Below the pieces are notes generated by a model that saw nothing but the letters and a program-made list of their open reading frames with translations, ran no database searches and was not told the origin of the DNA. Of a DNA stretch of 49,316 nucleotides, positions 1 to 22,332 are shown one piece after another. Made by a program: the position numbers and the translations under genes. Source of the stretch: Amphimedon queenslandica (taxonomy: Eukaryota > Porifera > Demospongiae > Haplosclerida > Niphatidae); assembly GCF_000090795.2 (NCBI RefSeq), contig NW_003546738.1, forward strand, positions 19,979 to 69,294, written 5' to 3'. Position 1 is the first letter of the stretch. Each line of letters opens with the position of its first letter.

Positions 1-779
1 CTTAAGCACTAATGTTAAAGCTAAGGATTGTGCTTGTGCTGGTACTTCTAACACATTTAAGTGCTTGTCTTTGTGTTTAAGTACATTTCATAGTGCTTGA
101 CCCCCATATTCCTGTCCTTATCATATGGAAAGTATAAGCTTTTTTGATTGTATCACGAGCCATAGGTCATCATTATTTATATTATAGTTCAGGTATTATT
201 GAGTGTTTGGTGCATATTCTCAATGTATTATATATTCTAATAGCATTCTGAGTAATTTTTCTATTAAAAATTTTGGGGGGAGGAAGTGGAGTTTGGAGTA
301 GATCTTCTTCCCATCCCTCAGTAGATAAAACCCTGCTGAAGCTAGGATTACCAGTTATGCAAGGTAATTAATCACATACTTAAGAAAGTATAATATTGAT
401 CTTTTTTGATGCATTGATTTGCATACAAGAACACTCTAGCTTGGCATCTTGTGTAGAATGTACACAAGGCTAAATTAGGACTTTTACAGGGCAAGAGATA
501 AAAGGAAACAGAATAGGGAACTAATCATAAATTGCAAGACTATCCTATTTCAATGATTTAGTTTCTCTAATCTTGTTTCCACAAAATTGGTGACAATTAA
601 GCAAAACCCATTTGCTACTTTCAATAAGCTAGTTTGATTTATAATTATCGAAGTTAAAATCAACTTGGTCTTGTTATCATCAATTTAACTGACAAACATG
701 TTTTTGATATTTCCTGTCTTTATAAAAAGGCAGTAGTTGCCAGTTCTGTATTACTTCAAATTACCTCTATCTAGTCAAG
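1..779. other. 5' flank of first fibrinogen-like gene
   Basis: This stretch holds no convincing gene. Positions 121-194 match 3541-3625 in direct orientation. Positions about 186-450 match about 3168-3410 in inverted orientation. Positions about 630-779 are nearly identical to 3690-3841 and form the proximal promoter shared by the two fibrinogen-like paralogues. Confidence 0.8.
721..727 (+). promoter_or_regulatory. TATA box of first fibrinogen-like gene
   Basis: TATAAAA lies 59 bases before the ATG at 780, in a context that is conserved in the paralogue. The short stretch between it and the ATG suggests a brief 5' UTR. Function is inferred from sequence and position only. Confidence 0.6.
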
Positions 780-2024
780 ATGAATAATCAGTTCCATCAA
801 ACTCAAGATAGTGATGGCTACTTACCAATGCAGGGAAAGCAGGAAAATGAAAATGTCTATGAGCTTCCAGAAATTTCTAACAAAGGACACCAGCAGCCTC
901 TTCCACCACCTTCTGAAGATATAGCAAATGCTAAACAAAGGCAGTCATCTTGGAGTAAACCACTACTGTTCAATACAGTATTACTCTGTCTCATATTGAT
1001 ATTATTAATAATTATACTGGGCATTGTTACTGTAGTGTATGCTACTGGTAATAATGTTGAGTGTACTAATACTGCAACTGGTGCTAGCAGTAGTGAATGT
1101 GAAACTACAAGAGATTCTACACAAAAGCTCATTAACATTGTCAATACTCTCTCTAATCTACAAGACACCAGTACCTCTACTGCTGGAGTGGCTGATGATA
1201 TACTACTAATAGCACAAGAACTATTAGTACTACACAATGAATCAACTGCTTTATCTACCTCTTGTAAACAGTTACATGAACAACAACCTAACAGTCCATC
1301 AGGTTATTATATACTGGCAGGACCTACTGGAACATATTCTACATACTGTAATATGGGAACATTGTGTGGTTCAGGAGGAGGATGGACAAGACTAGCGTAT
1401 CTGGATATGTCTGATGCTACACAGAACTGTCCTTCTGGGTTTAGACTGTACCAGTCAGGAGGAGTTAGAGCTTGTGGTAGAAATAGCAGCAGTGGTGGCT
1501 GTGTATCAGTTCAGTTCCCATCTAATGGTATCAGTTATTCTCAGATATGTGGTAGAGTAACAGGATATCAATTTTTTTCACCAAATGCATTTGCTGTTGG
1601 ATCAAATAACATCAATTTTCCTTATGTTGATGGTGTTAGTATCACTCGTGGGTCTCCTCGTCAACATGTCTGGACACTAGCAAATGGTATAACTGGCTCT
1701 TATAGCAACGAATGGATATGTCCATGCTCAACAGGGAGCTACCTCACTGTCCCATCTTTTGTAGGAAACCATTATTTCTGTGAGTCTGGTAATCAAGCTA
1801 GTAATTGGAAGAAGAAACTCTACACATCTGATCCACTCTGGGATGGTCAAGGTTGTGGTTCTCTTGAATCACCTTGTTGTAATGTTCCTGGTATCCCATG
1901 GTTTCACAGAGACTATGGTAGTACTACCACTATTGACTATATTGAGTTGAGGGTCTGTGGTAGTGGCGGAGCAACTAATGATGAGGACAGTCCTATTAGC
2001 TTTTATGAAATTTATGTGAAGTAA
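780..2024 (+). CDS. Type II membrane protein with fibrinogen-related ectodomain (copy 1)
   Basis: Intronless gene of 414 residues. Residues 1-60 form a polar tail with two tyrosines in short motifs, YLPM at Tyr14 and VYELP at Tyr27, and a proline run PLPPP near 40-44. Residues about 62-88 are one long hydrophobic membrane segment with no cleavable signal, so a type II topology is likely. Residues about 110-155 are hydrophobic/polar and could be a stalk. From Cys162 on there is a Cys-rich domain with the CKQL..SGYY..YCNM..GGGWTRLAYLDM pattern of fibrinogen-related proteins, followed by a C-terminal region (GRVTGYQ, DPLWDGQGCG, ELRVCG) that in my knowledge occurs in cnidarian and sponge proteins of unknown function. 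YxxM and polyproline can bind SH2 and SH3 domains in other receptors; a signalling role here is inference. AATAAA at 2184-2189 may be its polyadenylation signal. The ATG matches the start of the paralogue. Confidence 0.9.
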   Translation: MNNQFHQTQDSDGYLPMQGKQENENVYELPEISNKGHQQPLPPPSEDIANAKQRQSSWSKPLLFNTVLLCLILILLIIILGIVTVVYATGNNVECTNTATGASSSECETTRDSTQKLINIVNTLSNLQDTSTSTAGVADDILLIAQELLVLHNESTALSTSCKQLHEQQPNSPSGYYILAGPTGTYSTYCNMGTLCGSGGGWTRLAYLDMSDATQNCPSGFRLYQSGGVRACGRNSSSGGCVSVQFPSNGISYSQICGRVTGYQFFSPNAFAVGSNNINFPYVDGVSITRGSPRQHVWTLANGITGSYSNEWICPCSTGSYLTVPSFVGNHYFCESGNQASNWKKKLYTSDPLWDGQGCGSLESPCCNVPGIPWFHRDYGSTTTIDYIELRVCGSGGATNDEDSPISFYEIYVK

Positions 2025-2606
2025 CTTTGTAGTTCACTAACAATTGTTCTTGCTGACTTTCTTCTTTATAAATGCTATTTTTGCTCCTTTAATTATTTTT
2101 TACTTCTTCATATCTTATAAGATACTATTGTGCTATGTGTAGTGTGTAGTTTTGCCTAGTAAAAAATATCTTTTTTTGTTGATAATAAATCCACATAATT
2201 ATTAGTATCATCATACCTTATCTACAAAGTTTAAATTGATCACACTTTCTAAACTCCTTAATTTTTATCAAAAGGTTACAAGGTTACTAAAAAAGGTTAT
2301 AAGATACTAAACATATTTTTGACTTAGAACAATTTTGCGTTTTCATCCAGAAATGCCACAAAATTTGTGCTAGATCTGTGTTAACAAAATTAAATGGACC
2401 GTTTAAATTACAATACACACTGTAATGGGATTTTTAAAGGGATGCTCATTATGATTAATGCAATATTATAGTACTATTCCAAACAAATGGTAATTTCATA
2501 TTTATTTTGAAAGTGATGCATATATTTAAAAAATTCCTATTCATATTATTTAATATACTCAATCTAAATTGAAAAGACATTAATTATTTTTCTTTTTAAT
2601 TTTTAG

Positions 2607-2895
2607 AGTGCACCTGACACATCCAGTAAAGCATCACAAATTGAGTCGTTACTACTCAAACAATTTCTGGAAAATATCTTAACTGGAAAGATCTCCACCG
2701 GTGCTAGTCAAATTGCGCAATCAGCTGTGAGTGGGTGTGGCTTGTTGCTATGACGATATTATATTTGTTTAATTTAGGTTTTGTTGGCTGAAGTATTGTA
2801 CTCGCGTGTGGTCGCTGATAGTCACGGAAGGTCCTCACCTTTCATTGAGTTTGGGTCTCGACATGTTTGGCTAAATGAAATAAAACCTTTTGAGA
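2607..2895 (+). pseudogene. Orphan exon pair, unrecognised
   Basis: Two blocks look like exons of one reading frame: 2607-2726 (40 codons, preceded by a T-rich tract ending in TTTTTAG, followed by GTGAGT) and 2778-2895 (39 codons plus one base, preceded by TTTAATTTAG, followed by GTAAGG). The 51-base interval has proper GT and AG ends and the frame is kept across it. The translated stretch contains SLLLKQFLENILTGK and SPFIEFGSRHVWLNEIKPF. I do not recognise it. No start codon, no stop and no neighbouring exon was found, so it may be a relic of a gene or transposon, or part of a gene with distant exons. The call as pseudogene is tentative. Confidence 0.4.
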
Positions 2896-2929
2896 GTAAG
2901 GGAGTTTATGGAAATACCCTGTTTTTTAA

Positions 2930-3170
2930 AAAATGGCTCCAAAATCACCCCTAATTTTTATTACATTTTCTGATACATATTGATGTCATTAAGTTGTGTA
3001 GAAAGTTTGAACTGATTCCGACTTAAACTTTTCAAGTTATGAGTACCTTTTAAAAACAGCCAATTTTTGTAAAATACCGAAGGCTATAGCCCATGGTTTT
3101 TTTCCAAAAAATGCCTCCAAAATCACCCCCGATTTTTATTACATTTTCTGATACATATTGATGTTCTTAT
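2930..3170. repeat. Dispersed palindrome-centred repeat, GGCTATAGCC subtype
   Basis: Contains the block found many times in the window (TCTGATACATATTGATG ... GTGTAGAAAGTTTGAACTG) and the centre GGCTATAGCC followed by CATGG. A second partial unit follows at once (3100-3170). Confidence 0.75.
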
Positions 3171-3782
3171 GCCAAGCCAGAGTGTTCTTGGTTAATGCAT
3201 TAAAAGGTCAATACATTTAAGTATGTGATTAATGGGTAATCCTAGCTTTAGGAGGCTTTTATCTACTGAGGGGTGGGAAGAAGATCTACTCCAAACTCCA
3301 CATTCCCCCCCAAAAGTTAGATGTAAAAAAATTACTCAAAGTGCTATTAAAATATACAGTACTTTGAGAATATGCACCAAGCACTCAACAGTATTATCAA
3401 CAAATACAACTGCATTATCACTCAATGAAAGTTTACTTTCCTCCTAATCTTGCCACACATAACGAGGGTAATTCCTCCCAAAACAAATTGTTAAGATTGA
3501 ATCTTGTTTATCATTTCCTAAATTTTTATTACACCTTTTGTTATCCTTATCACATGGAAAGTGTAAGCTTTTTTTGATTATATCACGAGCCATAGGTCAT
3601 CATTATTTATATTATAGTTCAGGTTGTTTATTAGACAATATTCTATATTGCAGCTTAAGTCCACAATTGTAGTTGAAGTTTATTATTAAACTAGTTTGAT
3701 TTATAATTATCAAAGTTAAAATAAACTTGGTCTTGCTGTCATCAGTTTAACTGACAAACATTTTTTTGATATTTCCTGTCTT

Positions 3783-3789
3783 TATAAAA
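3783..3789 (+). promoter_or_regulatory. TATA box of second fibrinogen-like gene
   Basis: TATAAAA lies 59 bases before the ATG at 3842, the same spacing and context as in copy 1. Confidence 0.6.
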
Positions 3790-3841
3790 AGGCAGTAGTT
3801 GCCAATTCTGTATTACTTCAAATTACCTCTATCTAGTCAAG

Positions 3842-5089
3842 ATGAATAATCAGTACCATAAGACTCAAGATAGTGATGGCTACTTATCAATAGATGCTGG
3901 AAAGCAGGAAAATGAAAATGTCTATGAACTTCCAGAGATTTCTAACAAAGGACACCAGCAGCCTCTTCCGCCACCTCCCAAAAATATAAAAAATGCTAAA
4001 CAAAGGCAGTCATCTTGGAGTAAACCACTACTGTTCGATACAGTATTACTCTGTCTCATATTGATATTATTAATAATTATACTGGGCATTGTTACTGTAG
4101 TGTATGCTACTGGTAATAACGTTGAGTGTATTAATCCCGCAACTGATGCTAGCAGTAATGAATGTGAATTTACAAGAGATTCTGCACAAAAGCTCATTAA
4201 CATTGTCAATACTCTCTCTAATCTACAAGACACCAGTACCTCTACTGCTGGAGTGGTTGATGATATACTACTAATAGCACAAGAACTATTAGTACTACAC
4301 AATGAATCAACTGCTTTACCTACCTCTTGTAAGCAGTTACATGAACAACAACCTAGCAGTCCATCAGGTTATTATATACTAGCAGGACCTACTGGAACAT
4401 ATTCTACATACTGTAATATGGGAACATTGTGTGGTTCAGGAGGAGGATGGACAAGACTAGCATATCTGGATATGACTGATGCTACACAGAACTGTCCTTC
4501 TGGGCTTAGACTGTACCAGCCAGGAGGAGTTAGAGCTTGTGGTAGGACTAACAGTAGTGGTGTCTGTGCATCAGTTCAGTTCCCATCTAATGGTATCAGT
4601 TATTCTCAGATATGTGGTAGAGTAACAGGATATCAATTTTATACAACAGATGCATTTCAAAGATCAAGCAACCTCAATTCTTATTATGTTGATGGTGTTA
4701 GTATCACTCGTGGGTCTCCTCGTCAACATGTCTGGACACTAGCCAATGGTTTCATGGACACTTATAACATTTCTCCACATTCTATGTGTCCATGTTCAAC
4801 AGGAAGCTCCCAGACTGTCCCATCTTTTGTAGGAAACCATTATTTCTGTGAGTCTGGTAATCATGCTTCTAATTGGGCTAATATTCTCTACACATCTGAT
4901 CCACTCTGGGATGGTCAAGGTTGTGGTTCTCTTGAATCACCTTGTTGTAATGTTCCTGGTATCCCATGGTTTCACAGAGACTATGGTAACACTACCACTG
5001 CTGACTATATTGAGCTGAGGGTGTGTGGAAATGAAGGGACAAGTAATGAAGACAGTCCTGTTGGCTTTTATGAGATTTATGTCAAATAA
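3842..5089 (+). CDS. Type II membrane protein with fibrinogen-related ectodomain (copy 2)
   Basis: Intronless paralogue of the gene at 780, 415 residues, 3062 bases downstream in the same orientation. The tail, membrane segment (about 63-89) and first half of the ectodomain are nearly identical to copy 1. Differences cluster in the ectodomain: about residues 263-285 (FYTTDAFQRSSN against FFSPNAFAVGSNN) and the stretch after the shared VWTLANG motif (MDTYNISPHSM against TGSYSNEW). In the cytoplasmic tail the first tyrosine motif is YLSI instead of YLPM, so the YxxM motif is lost, while VYELP and the proline run (PLPPPP) are kept. It most likely has the same function as copy 1 with different ligand preference (inference). 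No sign of decay. Confidence 0.9.
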   Translation: MNNQYHKTQDSDGYLSIDAGKQENENVYELPEISNKGHQQPLPPPPKNIKNAKQRQSSWSKPLLFDTVLLCLILILLIIILGIVTVVYATGNNVECINPATDASSNECEFTRDSAQKLINIVNTLSNLQDTSTSTAGVVDDILLIAQELLVLHNESTALPTSCKQLHEQQPSSPSGYYILAGPTGTYSTYCNMGTLCGSGGGWTRLAYLDMTDATQNCPSGLRLYQPGGVRACGRTNSSGVCASVQFPSNGISYSQICGRVTGYQFYTTDAFQRSSNLNSYYVDGVSITRGSPRQHVWTLANGFMDTYNISPHSMCPCSTGSSQTVPSFVGNHYFCESGNHASNWANILYTSDPLWDGQGCGSLESPCCNVPGIPWFHRDYGNTTTADYIELRVCGNEGTSNEDSPVGFYEIYVK

Positions 5090-6092
5090 CTTTGTAATTC
5101 ACTAACAATTGTTCTTGTTGACTTTCTAGGTTACAAATGCTATTCTTACTCCTTCAGTTATTTTTTACTTCTTCATATGCATAAAATACTATTGTGCTAC
5201 ATGTACATGTACAGTATAATTTTTTCCAGTAAAAATATCTTCTCTTTTTGTTGATAGTAAATTCACACAATTATTAGTTTACAAGATGCTAAACATAATT
5301 TTGACTTAAAACAATTTAGCATTGTTATTCAGAAGCCTGTTAAAAGCAGATTAAGCTTGTGCTAGATCTGCTCACCGTATTAAATCAAACCTTTACACTT
5401 TACAATTACAATGTACACTGTATGTGATTCTTCAAAGGGATACTCATTGTGATTAATGCAATAATAATAATAGTATTATTGCAATCAAATGATAATTTTA
5501 TATTTTTTTAAATGGCCAATTTTTGAAAAATACCCAAGGCTATAATAGCCCATGGTTTTTTCGGAAAAATGACTCCGAAATCACCCCCAATTTTTATTAC
5601 ATTTTCTGATACATATTGATGTACTTATGTTGTGTAGAAAGTTTGAACTGATTCTGACTTAAATTTTTCAAGTTATGAGCATTTTCTTAAATGGCCAATT
5701 TTTGAAAAATACCCAAGGCTATAGCCCATGGTTTTTTCCGAAAAATGGCTCCAAAATCACCCCAAATTTTTTTTACATTTTTTGATACATATTGATGTCC
5801 TTATGCTGTGTAGAAAGTTTGAGCTGATTCCGACTTCAAATTTTTGAGCTATGGCCACTTTACTGCTACAATGTAGATACAGCTCATGTCCAAAATCACT
5901 CCATAATAATAATAGTATATGTTCATGTATATGAATTACACTCATAATACCTTTATTAACTGTCCAATACTTTAATAATACTTATTTATTAATAATTAAT
6001 ATTAATATTACTAATAATTAATATCAATATTAATAATTAATATCAATAATAATATTATCAATTATTTAATAATACTTTATTAATTAAATTAC
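5090..6092. other. 3' flank of copy 2 and repeats
   Basis: Holds the 3' UTR of copy 2, two units of the palindrome-centred repeat (about 5500-5860) and an AT-rich stretch of TAATAATTAATAT type (about 5965-6090). A 14-base piece, ACCTTTATTAACTG, at about 5949 repeats the donor end of the supervillin exon at 6091. No further supervillin exon was seen on the minus strand. Confidence 0.7.
5500..5860. repeat. Two units of the palindrome-centred repeat
   Basis: Two tandem units each carry a GGCTATAGCC-like centre (the first is interrupted: GGCTATAATAGCC), CCATGG, and the block TCTGATACATATTGATG followed by GTGTAGAAAGTTTGA. They are the same subtype as 2930-3170. Confidence 0.75.
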
Positions 6093-19309
<13,217 letters not shown>

Positions 19310-19873
19310 TTGTCAAAAGACACAAAGTACACTTGAAATCACTCCCACAAGAGCATTTGTTTTAAAAGTGTAAGCAACCAGGAAGAAGGAAGTACGATAC
19401 TATCGATCAAAGCCATGCTTGTGGGCGGGGCTAGTTATTAAGATATATTTCGCTGCTAATTAAATTAAATAATTATAAGTAAATCATTTTCTTTATCTAT
19501 TACACTGTAGTACAATTGTATTTAAAATGTCTACAGCTGTATTTATATACATGTAGTCATCTCTGAAATAATCTCATTTCTAATCATAAATGAAATACAT
19601 TAATACATAATATTACAAGCACAGGCACAACTCTCACACATACAATAATAATGTACTACAGTCCATGTAGCATGTGTACTATACAATATAACGACCAATA
19701 CATGTGTATGTGTGTGTGTTCAGTAGAACTATAAGTTGAGGGTGTGTGAGAGCAGGTGTACTTATAAAAGAGAGAGAGGGGGGGAGTGGGAATTGACAGG
19801 TGGAAAATATAAAAAGTTATAATAATAAGACTCTGTGTGTTTTGTATCTGTTTCTACTACTAAAGGAGGAGAT
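19310..19873. other. Intergenic region between CLIP-like and supervillin-like genes
   Basis: Only 564 bases separate the stop of the CLIP-like gene from the presumed start of the supervillin-like gene, both on the minus strand. This must hold the end of the first transcript and the promoter of the second. I see a GGGCGGGGC box near 19420-19430, but no clear TATA box. Confidence 0.65.
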
Positions 19874-20343
19874 CTACTTGTCTATCTTTACTAGTTTGGC
19901 GCAGTTTATTCCACGATGAGAGGCTCTCTCTGGCTTTACAAATATACCGTAGTTTGTCTTGCAACTGAAGTATCGTTTTCCATTGACACTGCCATCATTC
20001 CTACCAGCTGGTGGAGGGAGAGGGGAGAGAGGGAGAGAGGGGAGAGAGAGAGAGGCAGAGAGACAGATAGAAAAAAAGGAGGAGAGAGTACAAGTTCATT
20101 AATAGTAATACAGAAAACATTAAAATTGACAAAATACACTTATTCAATGAGTACATACACATACTGTACATTAAAATATAGATACATGTATGTACATATG
20201 TACATATGTACATGTACACGTGTCATAAGCTTTTGTTTACTTGGTTTCTTAAGCTCTACTCCCAGCCACACTCCAGGAGCAAAGTCAGTCTGTCCTATGT
20301 ATTGAACTGTACCCATTTCCTTATTAACAAACACACTCATCCC
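19874..20343 (-). other. CAP-Gly domain 3 and C-terminus
   Basis: Exons 20343-20241 and 20007-19874 join in phase 1 and give [36 protein letters not shown] and then [15 protein letters not shown] before the TAG. All usual CAP-Gly landmarks are present, including an intact GxNDG core. Confidence 0.92.
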
Positions 20344-22297
20344 CTACAAATGAATGAATGGATCATTATAGTTTAAATAACAATGACAACACACATTTAA
20401 ACAAAATAAAAGTCAATAATAACAAATAATTCATTAACAATGCACTAGCAATCAGTGAACCCTCTCCCACCCTCTTTCATCTACCCTCTCTTCAATTTCT
20501 ATCTCTCTCTCTTATTCCTTAGATGTACATACATGTACATATAAAGCAATTAACCTACATTGTATAACATAATGTACATGTACATATACACATGTATATC
20601 TTCTACATACATGTATTTCTCTTACATTCCTTCCTCTCATTAACTGCCATATGCCCATGCATTAGACGCATTAAATCATAGTATTCATAATGAGTTTTAA
20701 ATAATACAATTCATAATGATTGACGACACAAATTGATGATACATAATATGGCATTGATGGCTACAGGTACATGTAAGTGTTGCATGTACATGAAACAAAG
20801 GCTTAAATAAAGAGAGAGAGAGAGAGGGAGAGAGAGGGAGAAAGATAAATACCGTATAGAAGGAAATTTTGGATGGAGTTAAGCTTGGCGAATTGCTAAA
20901 TTTTGGTGATTGGCAAATTTGTGGCCACATGTTATTGAGCATGCGCATAACAGCTCAAAATGGTGGATTTTTATTTTGGCAAACTGCTATCAAAACGTGA
21001 AAATTAACTACCTCCAAAATTTCATTTCATACAGTATGTAGACAAGAGAGAGAATTTAAAAGAGGGAGGGAGGGAGAAAGGAAGAGTACAGAGTCCAGTA
21101 CATACATAAACATTATTAATTAATTACCTTTTCTAATGTAATTTCAGGTGCTACAGCCAGAGAGAGTGACGTTGGCAAAGGGCTACCATATTGACCTTTT
21201 GATGATTTCATTTGACTACAAAGGAAGTATAACAAGATAATGGGACACAGTGTATAATTAGATTAAGGTATAATCACCTAATTTACCTTAAACTCTGCCT
21301 TTATGTCTACTTATAAGTACATGTGTCTGTGACATTACTCTTAGTCACTCTTCTGTTCCTATCCTTTACTCTCTCTATCTCTATGTCCTTCTCACTCTCC
21401 TTAATGTGTACATGTACATGTATTTATAGTACACATAACACCAGCTGCTTATAGTATATGATTTAAACTTAAAGTGTGTGCATATGCGCATGTACATGTA
21501 CATGCATGTACGTGACCACAAAATGATGTAAAGATGTTGTACGACAACTAAAAGCTATTCTTTAACAACTTTCTATCCACAGACTTTTTCTACACATACA
21601 TGTACAACATACATATAGTACATGTGTCTCTGCCCTCCATCTTTCTACAAGAACCCTCTCAATCTCAGCCTCTACTCTACATGTACATGTACAGTGGGGG
21701 ACCTCCAATAATGAAGCTTCTTCTTTTTTAACAAAAACCTTTACACAATGAAAAAAAATTAATGTACCAATTAAACTTACATGTACCTCCCTATATCAAT
21801 TATAAACTTATACTGTACATGTACATGTATATGTATCATGCAATGAAAAAATTTGGTGAAGTAAAAGTTTTATTAATCTATACTGACTAGTACTGTATAT
21901 GGATGTACATCTAACTCTGCCTCACCTAAATGATACTCTTATGTATTATGAATTAGCTTATTAATCTATACTGACTACTGTATCTTGTACACGTATATGT
22001 ACATGTACATGTAACTCTGCCTCACCTTGTTGATACTCTTTTCTTTCTCTCCCCAGGAGGATTAGGTGAAGGTGACAGTGAGTTCAAGCTGATCCCGGTA
22101 TTACTGTTAGAATAGTCCACGCTGTCCTTTGATCTTATCTTGGTTAGTTTTGACGGTGAGACGAAGATCCCGTGATTTGGTTTACATTTGAAGTATTGTT
22201 TGCCTCCTTTGCTGCCATCACATGTTCCTTTAGGAGTATCCAATTCAACACCTAACCAGATACTGTAGGGAAAGATAATAATAATAATAATAATAAC

Positions 22298-22332
<35 letters not shown>

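Larger units (their letters stand above)
2025..3841. other. Spacer between the fibrinogen-like paralogues
   Basis: Holds the 3' UTR of copy 1, the exon-like pair at 2607-2895, one to two units of the dispersed palindromic repeat (about 2930-3170), a segment inverted relative to 186-450 (about 3168-3410), and the duplicated promoter of copy 2 (3690-3841). A 71-codon frame at 3232-3447 falls in the inverted repeat and is not taken as a gene. Confidence 0.75.

Noticed and set aside
857..1237. Antisense frames of 126 codons in both fibrinogen-like genes (also 3922-4302)
   Set aside because: Shadows of the conserved + strand coding sequence.
5757..5945. Next supervillin exon on the minus strand
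   Set aside because: The frame lies in the palindrome-centred repeat and resembles no gelsolin sequence.
5965..6090. AT-rich stretch as a replication origin
   Set aside because: Simple TAATAATTAAT repeat without any further sign.
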